Assembly: GCA_944324085.1 (NCBI GenBank)
Contig: CALUUX010000010.1
Span: 1-43,391, forward strand
Source: an uncultured Mailhella sp.
GTDB taxonomy: Bacteria > Desulfobacterota > Desulfovibrionia > Desulfovibrionales > Desulfovibrionaceae
Direction of reading: 5' to 3'
Length of the DNA stretch: 43,391 nucleotides
Under the pieces are notes generated by a model. The model saw only the letters and a program-made list of their open reading frames with translations, was not told the origin of the DNA and did no database searches. Position numbers and translations under genes: made by a program. This document shows, piece after piece, positions 25,155-33,997 of the stretch (positions within the stretch are counted from its first letter, which is position 1; each line of letters begins with the position of its first letter).

Positions 25155-26252
25155 ATGTCGCATTACAATATGTATCTTCCCAATTACTCCATCGGCTCCG
25201 ACTGTTATAACGAAATAGCGCACGTTACCCGCCACTATGGAAACACCGCTGTGGTCATCGGCGGCAAAACGGCCATGTCCAAAGCCCGCGACGCCCTGCT
25301 CAAGCCCGTGGAAGGATCCCACGTCTCCATTACCGATTTCGTTTGGTTCGGCGGCGACTCCACCTACGAAAACGGCCAGATGCTCATGGAAAACGAAGCC
25401 GTCAAAAACGCCGACATGATTTTCGCCGTCGGCGGCGGCCGCGCCTGCGACACCTGCAAGTATGTGGCCAACGAAATGGACAAACCGCTGTTCTGCTTCC
25501 CCACCGTGGCCAGCAACTGCGCTTCCGTCACTTCCATCTGCGTTATCTACAATCCTGACGGGAGCTTCCGCGAATACTACTATCCCAAGATGGCGAACCA
25601 TACCTTCATCAATTCCGACATTATCGCGGATTCTCCCTATCAGCTGCTCTGGGCCGGCATAGGCGACGCGCTCTCCAAGGAATGCGAAGCCGTCTTCTCC
25701 AGCAAAGACGCAAATCTGAGCCACACTCCGCTCATGGGCGTGCAGCTTTCTCACGTATGCACGAAACCTCTGATTGAATTCGGCGCCAGCGCGCTGGAAG
25801 CCTGTCGCGCGAAGAAACCCTCCTACGAACTCGAACAGGTTACGCTGGACATCATCATCTCGACGGGCATCGTTTCCAACATGACGACCCACACGCCGGA
25901 ATATTACTACAATTCCTCTCTGGCGCACTGCGTCTATTACGGGGCCACGGTGACCAAAAACGGCCACAAACATCTGCATGGCGAAATCGTTTCGCTGGGC
26001 GTCCTGTGCCTGCTCACCTTTGAAAAGAAATATGAGGAGCGCGACGCCATCATGGCGTTCAACGCCAAGATGGGCTTCCCCGTCTGCTTCGACGACGTGG
26101 AAATCGAAGAAAGCGAATTCGACGCCATGGGACAGAAAGTGCTGACCGCCACGGAATGGGCCTATCGCCCGAAAGGCGTGACCCTTGAAGACTTCATCGC
26201 CTGCATGAAGGAACAGAACGCCTGCGGACGCGCATATAAAAAGACGCTCTAG
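25155..26252 (+). CDS. Iron-containing alcohol dehydrogenase family protein (GldA-like)
   Basis: 365 residues, glycerol-dehydrogenase branch of the Fe/Zn polyol dehydrogenases. Seen: NYSIGSDCYNEI, VVIGGKTAMSKA, the nucleotide motif AVGGGRACDTCKYVANEM (GGGxxxDTxK), PTVASNCASVTSICVIY, and metal ligands in GIGDALSKECEA (Asp), SLAHCVYYG (His) and HLHGEIVSLG (His). It would use NAD(H) to interconvert an alcohol or hydroxy acid with a carbonyl compound in the cytoplasm; the substrate is unknown. GAGAGG 8 bases before the ATG. It has its own promoter after the previous operon's terminator and precedes a FadR-type regulator, which may control it. It ends in TAG; the frame beyond is not protein-like. 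Confidence 0.88.
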   Translation: MSHYNMYLPNYSIGSDCYNEIAHVTRHYGNTAVVIGGKTAMSKARDALLKPVEGSHVSITDFVWFGGDSTYENGQMLMENEAVKNADMIFAVGGGRACDTCKYVANEMDKPLFCFPTVASNCASVTSICVIYNPDGSFREYYYPKMANHTFINSDIIADSPYQLLWAGIGDALSKECEAVFSSKDANLSHTPLMGVQLSHVCTKPLIEFGASALEACRAKKPSYELEQVTLDIIISTGIVSNMTTHTPEYYYNSSLAHCVYYGATVTKNGHKHLHGEIVSLGVLCLLTFEKKYEERDAIMAFNAKMGFPVCFDDVEIEESEFDAMGQKVLTATEWAYRPKGVTLEDFIACMKEQNACGRAYKKTL

Positions 26253-26498
26253 CGTATCGAGCCCAAAACCTGTAGAATCCTTTCAAGGGACGCGCGGCGA
26301 CACGACGCGTTTTCCCTGCGAACGGCCGCGGACTCGCTTCCGCGGTCGGCGCGCGCCTGATGTTCACGGAAACGACGGGTGCCATCGCCATGTTGCCAAC
26401 CTCGCGCCACGCGGCGCGGAAAGCGACCGGTTCCGGAGCACACGCGGAGCCGACCGCTTCATCAAGACTGAGCGAGAACGCTCTTGCCGGAGCACCTC

Positions 26499-27197
26499 TT
26501 GAAAAAAACCGAACGACTGTCCGACCGGGTGGCCGAAAACATCCTGTCCATGATCACCGTGGACAGAACGCTCAAACCCGGCGATAAACTGCCCAACGAA
26601 CTGGAACTCGCCAGCAAGCTCGGCGTCAGCCGCATCACCCTGCGCGAAGGCGTGCGCATGCTCGCGGCCCGCGACGTCCTGGAAATACGCCGCGGACGGG
26701 GCACCTATGTGCGAGAAGACTTCAAAGAACTTTCCTTTCAGGACCTTCACGACGTTCCTCCCGCCGGGGGCAGCGCCGAATCCGTGTACGAAATGCGCAT
26801 GATCTTTGAGCCGGAAGTCGCCTACTACGCCACGCTCAGGGCGACGGAAAGCGAAATGCTGCATATCTGCGAACTGGCGGAACGCATAGCTTCCGGAGAT
26901 CCGGACCCCCCCCGTCTGCTGGAAGACGAAAAGACCTTCCATCGGGCCATCGCGCGAGCCACGCACAACGAATTCATGAACAGGCTTATGCCTGTGCTTC
27001 AGGAAGCCTTCGAGCAGGCCATGGATCTCGCCCCCCGTCATCCCGAAGCCCTGCATCGCAGCCGCTATGATCACCAGCTCATCCTCGACTTCATGGTCAG
27101 CCGGAATGCGGAAGGCGCAAGAAACGCCATGAAAATTCACATTCTGCACATCATGGACGCGCTGAACCTGACCCCGCAGCGAAACAGCGGGTTCTGA
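26499..27197 (+). CDS. GntR-family regulator, FadR type (FCD domain)
   Basis: 232 residues. Winged helix-turn-helix: LSDRVAENILSMITVDRTLKPGDKLPNELELASKLGVSRITLREGVRMLAARDVLEIRRGRGTYV. The all-helical FCD sensor follows: MRMIFEPEVAYYATLRATESEM, then DEKTFHRAIARATHNEF and a third metal-ligand region with SRYDHQLIL. FCD proteins bind carboxylates, often through a metal. Start is TTG at 26499 with GGAG six bases upstream. A TTG at 26484 lacks a ribosome site, and no ATG is available. It likely regulates the alcohol dehydrogenase and/or the peptidase-carrier pair downstream, which is separated by a terminator. Confidence 0.85.
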   Translation: MKKTERLSDRVAENILSMITVDRTLKPGDKLPNELELASKLGVSRITLREGVRMLAARDVLEIRRGRGTYVREDFKELSFQDLHDVPPAGGSAESVYEMRMIFEPEVAYYATLRATESEMLHICELAERIASGDPDPPRLLEDEKTFHRAIARATHNEFMNRLMPVLQEAFEQAMDLAPRHPEALHRSRYDHQLILDFMVSRNAEGARNAMKIHILHIMDALNLTPQRNSGF

Positions 27198-27216
27198 TTT
27201 TCCGCAAAAAAATCTT

Positions 27217-27265
27217 GCCCTCCTTTTTCGTCGCCTCAAACGGCGAAAAGGGAGGGCTTTTGTTT
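27217..27265 (+). terminator. Terminator after the FadR-type regulator
   Basis: GCCCTCC (27217-27223) with adjoining TTTTTCG pairs with CGAAAA and GGAGGGC (to 27257), followed by TTTTGTTT. Confidence 0.85.
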
Positions 27266-27398
27266 GCCGTCCACACTCCGCTCTCTTCGCCGCAACCGTC
27301 TTTTCCGACGTAGCGGACGAAACATTCTCGTTTTTTCCACAAAAACGCTCGTTACCATCCGCGATGGCCGGCCCTCACTTTGTGTTTTCCCGCCTTTC

Positions 27399-27458
27399 TT
27401 GCGAAAACATTCGCAAATTCCATCTTCTCTTGAATATTCCGACCAATGCGGCTACTCT
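27399..27458 (+). promoter_or_regulatory. Palindrome and candidate promoter of the M20 peptidase gene
   Basis: TTGCGAA (27399-27405) and TTCGCAA (27410-27416) form a perfect palindrome with a 4-base gap. Downstream are TTGAAT (27430-27435), a 17-base spacer and TACTCT (27453-27458). The palindrome sits about 14 bases upstream of -35, a position more typical of activation. Confidence 0.45.
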
Positions 27459-27500
27459 GACGACTTCTTTTTCCACAACATTAAAAGACTGTGCGAAACA

Positions 27501-28676
27501 ATGAAACATGAAGCATTATGGCGCAACGCCATGGCATATCTTGACGACAAGCAGACGGAAATGTGTCTGCTGCTGAAAAATCTGGTGAACATAGAGACGC
27601 CGTCTACGGACAAGGAAGCCGTCAGCCGTCTTGCCGGCCATCTCGACACCTACTGCAACGCCATGGGACTGACGTGCCGCAAAGAACGATACGACGCGGC
27701 AGGGGACGCCCTCACCGCCCGAACCGCCCCGGGGACGCAACGGCCGGTGGCCCTGCTCGGCCATCTGGACACCGTGCATCCCGTCGGCAGCTGGCCGGAA
27801 ACGCTCCGGCAGAAAGGAGATCGGTTGTATGGCCCCGGTGCGTACGACTGCAAAGGAGGCGTGGTCATCGCCCTGTTTGCCGTCAAGGCTCTGCTGGCCT
27901 GCGGGTACAAAGAACGACAGCTCCGACTCGCGCTCTCCAGCGACGAAGAAAGCGCGCACATGCTCTCCCGAGGCCTCGGAGGCCGGCTTTTCACGCAGGA
28001 ATGTGAAGGTTGCGCGGCGGCCTTCAACTGCGAAAGCGGTTCTCTGGCCAACGAGGCCGTAATCGAACGCAAAGGCGGAGCGGTCATCGACATTCAGGTC
28101 AGGGGCGTGTCGGCCCATGCCGGACGCGATCCCGAAAAGGGCGCCAGCGCCATACGCGCCGCCGCCCGCCTCGTGGAACGCCTTGAGTCGCTTACCGACC
28201 GGAACGGCAACCTGTTCAACTGCGGAAAAATCGAAGGCGGCATAGGATCCAACGTCATCCCTGACGCCTGCTCCATAACCCTCGGCCTGCGTTCTCGAAC
28301 CAACGCCGACTATGACGACGCGTTGCGCGCTCTGACGCGCCTGTGCGCCGAAACGTCTCTTCCCGGAACCTCGGCCTCGTTCACAGTGACGGCTCGCTAT
28401 CCGGCCATGGAAAAGACTCCCGGAACCGACGCTCTGGCCGCGCTGTATGACGCGGCCTCCCGCAAACTCGGCCTGGGACCGGTGACGTTCCGCTCCGCAG
28501 GAGGCTGCTCCGACAGCGCGTTCGCCACGCAGGCCGGCGTGCCCACGCTCTGCGCCCTGGGCGTAGGCGGAGCCAACGCCCATACCAGAGACGAATACGC
28601 GCTGCTCTCGTCCATGCTGCCGCAGTGCCGAAAACTCGTCACCACCATCCTGACTCTCCCCGACGACGCAAACTGA
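27501..28676 (+). CDS. M20 family metallopeptidase (CPG2/ArgE-like)
   Basis: 391 residues. All di-zinc elements are visible: GHLDTVHP (His and Asp), GPGAYDCKGGV (bridging Asp), SSDEESA (Glu pair), AFNCESGS and the C-terminal AHTRDEY (His). The lid domain contains SAHAGRDPEKGASAI, as in carboxypeptidase G2. M20 enzymes cleave C-terminal amino acids from peptides or N-acyl amino acids in the cytoplasm. ATG at 27501 (MKHEALWRNAMAYL) is chosen by family length; the ribosome site is poor and the frame is open further upstream. The carrier gene starts 35 bases after its stop, so import and hydrolysis of a peptide or acyl amino acid are probably linked. Confidence 0.88.
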   Translation: MKHEALWRNAMAYLDDKQTEMCLLLKNLVNIETPSTDKEAVSRLAGHLDTYCNAMGLTCRKERYDAAGDALTARTAPGTQRPVALLGHLDTVHPVGSWPETLRQKGDRLYGPGAYDCKGGVVIALFAVKALLACGYKERQLRLALSSDEESAHMLSRGLGGRLFTQECEGCAAAFNCESGSLANEAVIERKGGAVIDIQVRGVSAHAGRDPEKGASAIRAAARLVERLESLTDRNGNLFNCGKIEGGIGSNVIPDACSITLGLRSRTNADYDDALRALTRLCAETSLPGTSASFTVTARYPAMEKTPGTDALAALYDAASRKLGLGPVTFRSAGGCSDSAFATQAGVPTLCALGVGGANAHTRDEYALLSSMLPQCRKLVTTILTLPDDAN

Positions 28677-28711
28677 ACCTCATCCTCTTGCCGCAACAAG
28701 GCGGATGTCCC

Positions 28712-30067
28712 ATGACCGCAAACGCAAAAAAATTTTCGTTTCCCAACTCGCTGGTCATCGTGTTCGTCATGATGATTCTGGCCGCCGTTCTTACCCATAT
28801 CATTCCGGCCGGAAGTTATGACTACGTTCCCGGCACGAAACTTCTCGATCCCGCGACCTACCACGGCATTCCCCAGCAGGGCGTTTCCCCCTGGGGACTC
28901 GTGGACGCCGTGTTCGCGGGCATGGTAAAGGCGGGCCCCATTATCGTGTTCACCTTTCTTGTGGGAGGCTACTTTCAGGTACTGATCTCAAGCAACGCGG
29001 TGGACGCCTTCATCCATCGCCTTGTGGAACGGTTGGGCTCCCATTCCTTTCTCATCCTGCCTTCCATCATCGTCATCATGAGCGTTCTCGGCGCGTCCGG
29101 CGTCATGGCCAACCCGGTGGTGGCCACCATTCCCATCGGCGTTATTCTCGCCCGGCGGCTCGGCGCCGACAAGATCACAGGCGTGGCCATCATGTTTCTC
29201 GCCGCCTACGGCGGATACGCCACAAGTCCCGTGTGCGCCATGACCGTGCAGATAGCGCAACAGATATCCGGCCTGCCCATGCTTTCCGGTTTCGGTTTCC
29301 GCTGCGGCGTATGGCTGTTTTTTCTCATCCCTACCGCGCTGTTCATCGTCAGGCACGCCCGTCGGGTTCGCCTCGCCGCCGAAACCAAGAAGAACGACGA
29401 TCCTTCCGCCGCCGAAACCGTTCCCTTCAACGCCCGGCACGCTCTCGCGCTTCTCGGACTTGCGGCGGGCCTCGGCGTGTACGTCTGGGGCTCCCTTTCC
29501 CTGCACTGGGGAATGAACTACATGGCGGGAATCATGATGCTGGTGGCCATGTTCGGCGCGATGGTCACAGGCATGGGCATGAACGGCTTTGTGACCGCCT
29601 TTCTCCAGGGCGCGCGTCAGATGACCTTTTCAGCCATGCTCATCGGACTGGCCACGGGCATTTCCGTCGTGCTGAGCGAAGGGCACATTCTCCACTCCAT
29701 CATCTACGGCATGGCCGTCGCGCTCAACGGACTGCATCACGCGCTTGTGGCTCCGGTCATGTTCATCTTCAACCTTCTCTTCAACTTTTTTGTGCCTTCC
29801 GGTTCCGGTCAGGCCGCCGTGGTCATGCCTATCATGGCGCCTCTTTCCGACGTGGTGCATGTTTCCCGGCAGACCGCCGTTCTGGCCTTTCAGCTCGGCG
29901 ACGGTCTTTCCAACGTCATCTTTCCCACCAACGGAACCATGATGGCCAGCATCGCCATGGCCGGCCTCGACTACAGAACATGGGCGCGCTGGGTGCTGCC
30001 GCTGTTTCTGCTGTGGACCGTCATGGCCGTGCTTGTCATGGCCGTCGCAGTCGCCTCCGGTCTCTGA
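28712..30067 (+). CDS. YfcC/DcuC-family membrane carrier
   Basis: 451 residues, about 12 hydrophobic segments. Family-typical stretches: AAVLTHIIPAGSYDYV near the N-terminus, FLVGGYFQVLISSNAVDAFI, GASGVMANPVVATIPIGVILARRLG, and the C-terminal NLLFNFFVPSGSGQAAVVMPIMAPLSDVVHVSRQTAVLAFQLGDGLSNVIFPTNG, a strongly conserved region in YfcC and short-chain fatty-acid carriers. Substrates known or suspected for this family include dicarboxylates, arginine/ornithine and peptides. Pairing with an M20 peptidase favours a peptide or acyl amino acid. AAGGCGG 8 bases before the ATG at 28712 sets the start. Confidence 0.87.
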   Translation: MTANAKKFSFPNSLVIVFVMMILAAVLTHIIPAGSYDYVPGTKLLDPATYHGIPQQGVSPWGLVDAVFAGMVKAGPIIVFTFLVGGYFQVLISSNAVDAFIHRLVERLGSHSFLILPSIIVIMSVLGASGVMANPVVATIPIGVILARRLGADKITGVAIMFLAAYGGYATSPVCAMTVQIAQQISGLPMLSGFGFRCGVWLFFLIPTALFIVRHARRVRLAAETKKNDDPSAAETVPFNARHALALLGLAAGLGVYVWGSLSLHWGMNYMAGIMMLVAMFGAMVTGMGMNGFVTAFLQGARQMTFSAMLIGLATGISVVLSEGHILHSIIYGMAVALNGLHHALVAPVMFIFNLLFNFFVPSGSGQAAVVMPIMAPLSDVVHVSRQTAVLAFQLGDGLSNVIFPTNGTMMASIAMAGLDYRTWARWVLPLFLLWTVMAVLVMAVAVASGL

Positions 30068-30082
30068 ATCTTCCGACCTTGC

Positions 30083-30111
30083 TGCGGAGCGGCGACTTTC
30101 CCCGCTCCGCA
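30083..30111. other. Strong stem-loop after the carrier gene
   Basis: TGCGGAGCGG (30083-30092) pairs with CCGCTCCGCA (30102-30111). It is followed by A rather than T on the plus strand, so it is an mRNA 3' structure rather than a classical terminator. Confidence 0.55.
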
Positions 30112-30162
30112 AAAAAACGTCTTCCTCTCGTTCACGATCTATAGACAACAATCCTCGTTTCC

Positions 30163-31506
30163 ATGTTTTCTTTTCATAAAAAAACTATCGACATCCGTCT
30201 TCTCCTCCGCCTTACCCTGCCCATCTTTCTGGAACTGCTGCTTCAGCTTCTGGTGGGCAATGTGGACAAGGTCATGGTAGGCGACGACTACAGCGCCACG
30301 GCCATCAATCAGGCCAATTCCATCCTCGACATGCTGACCGTCAGTCTGTCCGTGCTCTCCGCCGCGTCGCTCATTCTCATCAGTCAGTACAAAGGCGCAC
30401 AGAACAGGCAGAAGGAACGTCAGATCTACGTGCTTTCCTTTTATTTCAATCTGGCGGTCAGTCTCGGCATCGGCATACTGCTCTCCGTGCTGGCGCGCCC
30501 CGTGCTTTCCGCCATTCATGTGCAGCCTGAAATCATGGACGAAGCCGTCATCTATCTTCGCGTCACAGGAGGGGGGCTCTTTTTGCAAGCCATCATGCTT
30601 TCTCTGAGCGCGTTTCTCCGGAGCAACACCTACATGAAGCAGTGCTTGCTGGTGGCGTTTCTGTTCAACGTCATCAACATCAGCGGCAACGCGCTTTTCC
30701 TCTGGGGCTTCGGCATGAAGGGCGCGATCGCCGTGGCCATTCCGTCGGTGCTGTCCAGGCTCATAGGCGCGCTCATTCTGTTTTATGAGGTCAAAAAATA
30801 TCTCCGCCTCGACCTGTCCGCCCATCGTCTTCGCCACTGCCGCCGCGAGGAACTGATCAAAATCCTCAAAATCGGACTTCCCTCCTGCGGGGAGTCCATC
30901 TCCTACTCTTTCAGTCAGATCGTCATTCTGGCCATCATCAACACGTTCAGCACGATGGAGGCCGTGGTCAAAACCTACGCCACCATGCTGGCCATGTGCT
31001 CCTATCTATTCACCTCCGCCGTTTCTCAGGCCATGCAGATCCTTCTGGGACGCGCCCTCGGTGCCAAACGCTATGAAGAAGCCGAAGAACTCGTGCGCTG
31101 GGTGACCGCGGTCTCCTGCCTCGCCTCCGCGGGCATGTCCATGACCATAGCTCTATTCTCCGACGCTATCTTCGGCCTGCTCACCGACAACGCCGACGTC
31201 ATTCGGCTCTGCCGCACGGTCATGCTCATTGACGTCGCGCTGGAGCTTGGGAGAGCCGTCAACATTGTCATGGTGCGCGCGCTCCAAACCTGCGGCGACG
31301 TGCTTTTTCCCACCCTGCTGGCCATCATTTTCTGCTGGTCCGTGGCCGTATGCGGTTCATGGTTTCTCGGCAGCGTTCTGGGGCTCGGCATCATCGGCGT
31401 GTGGGCGGCCATGACCGCCGACGAGCTGTGCCGGGCCGGTATATTCATCCTCCGTTTCCGTCGCGGAAACTGGAAAAACCTTTCCCTTGTTGACGAGAAA
31501 AACTGA
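30163..31506 (+). CDS. MATE family efflux transporter
   Basis: 447 residues, 12 hydrophobic segments in two similar halves. It opens LRLTLPIFLELLLQLLVGNVDKVMVGD, the NorM/DinF-type start; the second half has LKIGLPSCGESISYSFSQIVILAIINTF and AVSQAMQILLGRALGAKRYEEAEELV. It exports cationic drugs or metabolites using Na or H gradients in the inner membrane; substrate unknown. The ATG at 30163 has only a weak ribosome site. 95 bases and a stem-loop separate it from the carrier, so it may have its own promoter. It is followed 28 bases later by another exporter gene. Confidence 0.9.
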   Translation: MFSFHKKTIDIRLLLRLTLPIFLELLLQLLVGNVDKVMVGDDYSATAINQANSILDMLTVSLSVLSAASLILISQYKGAQNRQKERQIYVLSFYFNLAVSLGIGILLSVLARPVLSAIHVQPEIMDEAVIYLRVTGGGLFLQAIMLSLSAFLRSNTYMKQCLLVAFLFNVINISGNALFLWGFGMKGAIAVAIPSVLSRLIGALILFYEVKKYLRLDLSAHRLRHCRREELIKILKIGLPSCGESISYSFSQIVILAIINTFSTMEAVVKTYATMLAMCSYLFTSAVSQAMQILLGRALGAKRYEEAEELVRWVTAVSCLASAGMSMTIALFSDAIFGLLTDNADVIRLCRTVMLIDVALELGRAVNIVMVRALQTCGDVLFPTLLAIIFCWSVAVCGSWFLGSVLGLGIIGVWAAMTADELCRAGIFILRFRRGNWKNLSLVDEKN

Positions 31507-31534
31507 TCGTTTCTTCCCGTACGGAGCGTCCATT

Positions 31535-32452
31535 ATGAAAACTCTGCATGAAAGACTTGTCTATCTCTACCTGTTTCTTACCTTTTTCTTCTGGGGCAGC
31601 CTGTATGTGGTCAGCAAATACGTGCTCGACAAGGTGCCTCCGTTCACGGTGTCTCTCGTGCGCTACGCCGTTTCCTTTCTGGTGCTTCTCGCGCTCATAC
31701 GCATCAAAAAATACCGCCCCATCGAACGCAAGGACTACAAATATATTTTCATGATCGGCTTTTTCGGCTACTTCGTGGCGCTGGTGCTGCAACTGCTGGG
31801 CACCAAATTTTCCAACGCCTCATTCGCCGCGCTGGTCAACTCCCTGAACCCCATCGTCATCATGATCATGGCGGCCATCTTTCTTCATGAGAGTTTCACC
31901 GTCCAAAAAGGCGCAGGCCTGCTTCTGGGAATCGTGGGCGTGTATTTCATCATCGGCGGCGTTCACGGCAGCGATATGATGACGGGCATCATTCTTTCCC
32001 TCATTTCCGTGTTTCTCTGGTCGTACGTTTCCATCATCATCCGGAAAATCGGCCATCTCTACCATCCGTTGCTTATCACGGCCTGGAGCATGGGCGTGGC
32101 TCTCGTGTTCACCGTGCCCGCTTCCGCCATAGAACTGGCCCATACCCCCGCCGTCTGGGACACCAGCGTGATTCTTTCGCTGTTGTACATGGCCGTCATG
32201 TGCACCTGCGTGGCGCATCTGCTCTGGAACGAAAGCCTTTCGCTCATCGAAGCCGGCACCTGCTCGGCCTTCTATCCGGTTCAGCCGCTTACGGCCACCA
32301 TTCTCGGCATCATTTTTCTGGGAGAAGCGGTTTCCCTTTCCTTCTGGGTGGGCACCGCGCTCATTCTTTTGGGCGTCATGCTCTGCCTGATTCACTTCGG
32401 CAAAAAAAATCGCAAGCCCGATTCTCACGCCTCCCGCCATCATCCCCTCTAA
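31535..32452 (+). CDS. EamA/DMT family transporter
   Basis: 305 residues with ten hydrophobic segments and the two EamA halves: first YLFLTFFFWGSLYVVSKYVLDKVPPFTVSLVRYAVSFLVLLALI, second MTGIILSLISVFLWSYVSIIIRKIG with LSLIEAGTCSAFYPVQPLTATILGIIFLGEAVS. Such proteins export amino acids or other small metabolites across the inner membrane; specificity is unknown. GGAG 8-9 bases before the ATG at 31535; upstream in-frame codons overlap the MATE gene and are not conserved. The C-terminal tail (HFGKKNRKPDSHASRHHPL) is basic and cytoplasmic. It converges on the glycosyltransferase gene. Confidence 0.9.
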   Translation: MKTLHERLVYLYLFLTFFFWGSLYVVSKYVLDKVPPFTVSLVRYAVSFLVLLALIRIKKYRPIERKDYKYIFMIGFFGYFVALVLQLLGTKFSNASFAALVNSLNPIVIMIMAAIFLHESFTVQKGAGLLLGIVGVYFIIGGVHGSDMMTGIILSLISVFLWSYVSIIIRKIGHLYHPLLITAWSMGVALVFTVPASAIELAHTPAVWDTSVILSLLYMAVMCTCVAHLLWNESLSLIEAGTCSAFYPVQPLTATILGIIFLGEAVSLSFWVGTALILLGVMLCLIHFGKKNRKPDSHASRHHPL

Positions 32453-32483
32453 ACGCGGAAGGCGAAGAGATGCGTTCCGAACA

Positions 32484-32509
32484 GACGCCGAAACGCGACG
32501 CTCGGCGTC
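32484..32509. terminator. Stem-loop between convergent EamA and glycosyltransferase genes
   Basis: GACGCCGA (32484-32491) pairs with TCGGCGTC (32502-32509); the right arm overlaps the glycosyltransferase stop codon. No T tail, so termination strength is doubtful. Confidence 0.4.
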
Positions 32510-33686
32510 ACCGCCGACCGTCTGTCCGGAACGTTTCGTACTCGGCCATGACTTGCGCCAGAAACTCGGAGAACACCGCGCGTTCGTCGCACCTCGACGC
32601 CATGACGCGCCTGGCGTTTTTCCGCACGCGCTCGGCCTCTTCCGTATGATCGAGCGCGGCTCCGATCTTCGCTATCTGCGCGTCGGAGTCTTCAGGCAGA
32701 GTCAGCACGGTCTCTCCGTCTTTGAGGAGGTCGTCGTCGCCGTCCGGAGCGGGAACCAGCGCAAGCGTTTCGCAGCTCATGCTTTCAAGCATTTCCTGAA
32801 ACGGCGGACGGGCGTATTCGGGAAACACATGCGCTGACGTCACGCGCAGCAAACGCCGATACGTCTCCCTATCCAATCCCCCGGCGAAAAAGAGCCTATG
32901 CCGCCAATCGTCCGGCAGCGAAGCGCAGAGCTTCTCCCATGTTTCCCTGACGCCGTTATTGCCGAAGGTCAACGCGACGCGGCATTGCGGGCGTTGCGAC
33001 AGCAGCCCCCACACCGTTCGAGCCGCCCCATGCGCGGAACGCCCCGCGCCCTTCATGTGAAAGGTCACGACGTCTCCTTCCGACGCGGCAACGGCTTGGG
33101 GAAAGAATTCCGTCGCGTCTTCGGCGCGCGGAGAAAAAAAGTCCGTATCCACATGGGGAGGCAGGATGAAAAGGCGCGGGCGAAGCGCAGACGGAAAGGT
33201 TCGCTTCTGCGCTTCGGAACGCGCCGCGCCCATGTCGCTCTGCGTCAGCTGATAAATCTGCATGTCCCTGACGGCCATGAATCTTTCCGCGCGATCCTGC
33301 CCTTCGTCGCGCCGACGCATGACGTCGAAGCACGAAACAAGAAAAGCCTCGGGAAAAACGTGACGGATAAACAACGCGGGGCCGCCGGAAAAGGCGACGA
33401 ACAGCATGTCCGGCACGAAACCGGAATCGCGGATGCGCCGCAACGTGCGATAGGTCTGCCTGCCGAGTTTGAACGCCCTTCCCCATTCCTCGACGTAGGG
33501 CTCGCTTCCGGGAACGACCGGTTCTCTGTCCAGTCTTAGTCGCGCATGAACGACCCCAGGCGTCGACGCGTCGTCACGCGGATAGAAGGAAAGAAACATG
33601 ACTTCATTGGCGGGATCGGAGGCCAGCGCGGCGGGCATGCTGCCGAATCGGCCAGGACAAACGTTATCGCAAAACAGAATCCGCAT
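32508..33686 (-). CDS. Glycosyltransferase, GT4/GT-B fold
   Basis: 392 residues. N-terminal MRILFCDNVCPGRFGSMPAALA resembles the acceptor domain of GT4 enzymes. The C-terminal donor domain has HVFPEYARPPFQEMLESMSCETLALVPAPDGDDDLLKDGETVLTLPEDSDAQI, i.e. the E-x7-E-type nucleotide-sugar site and the conserved call for (A/S)M(A/S)C. It transfers a sugar from an activated donor; acceptor unknown. AGGAG is close to the ATG. It lies downstream of and on the same strand as the giant adhesin, so it may glycosylate that protein or a surface polysaccharide. The gap and terminator-like hairpin between them make co-transcription uncertain. Confidence 0.82.
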   Translation of the reverse strand: MRILFCDNVCPGRFGSMPAALASDPANEVMFLSFYPRDDASTPGVVHARLRLDREPVVPGSEPYVEEWGRAFKLGRQTYRTLRRIRDSGFVPDMLFVAFSGGPALFIRHVFPEAFLVSCFDVMRRRDEGQDRAERFMAVRDMQIYQLTQSDMGAARSEAQKRTFPSALRPRLFILPPHVDTDFFSPRAEDATEFFPQAVAASEGDVVTFHMKGAGRSAHGAARTVWGLLSQRPQCRVALTFGNNGVRETWEKLCASLPDDWRHRLFFAGGLDRETYRRLLRVTSAHVFPEYARPPFQEMLESMSCETLALVPAPDGDDDLLKDGETVLTLPEDSDAQIAKIGAALDHTEEAERVRKNARRVMASRCDERAVFSEFLAQVMAEYETFRTDGRR

Positions 33687-33997
33687 AGCTCCTCACTTCC
33701 CCGTCCGATTCCCAAACAGACGCGCGTCCCGCGCAGACGACGGAAAAATCCCGCGTCCGTCGCGACGGTTAGCGATTTTCTCCATCAGGATGTCACGTTT
33801 TCCCCGCTTGCCCGCGCGCGACCGCCAAACGCGCCGATCACCGCTCCCCGCCTCTTCGAGCGACACCCCATGACTACGATCAGAACATGGCGACTGTCAA
33901 ACGCGGTCGCCTCGCGGATCGCTCCAAAAACGCGGCGCGGGGGGCGCGGCTCCCGATCTTCGGAAACCGACGCCCCCCGACGCCTTATCGTCGCTGA
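33687..33997. other. Intergenic region between adhesin and glycosyltransferase
   Basis: 311 bases. The only structure is the minus-strand hairpin near 33934-33984. Frames on either strand are Arg-rich and unlikely to be genes. Confidence 0.55.
33926..33984 (-). terminator. Candidate terminator of the adhesin gene
   Basis: On the minus strand GGCG plus GGGGGGCG (33984-33971) pairs, with one mismatch, to CGCCCCCCGCGCC (33946-33934), followed by GCG and TTTTT (33930-33926). It lies just past the stop codon. Confidence 0.6.

Larger units (their letters stand above)
27198..27500. other. Intergenic region with terminator, palindrome and promoter
   Basis: 303 bases holding the terminator (27217-27265), a palindrome (27399-27416) and a promoter (27430-27458). 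Nothing protein-like; the frame of the next gene is open but not conserved here. Confidence 0.55.

Noticed and set aside
26250..26360. Read-through of TAG ending the alcohol dehydrogenase gene
   Set aside because: The continuation is Arg-rich with no similarity; the protein is complete at TAG.
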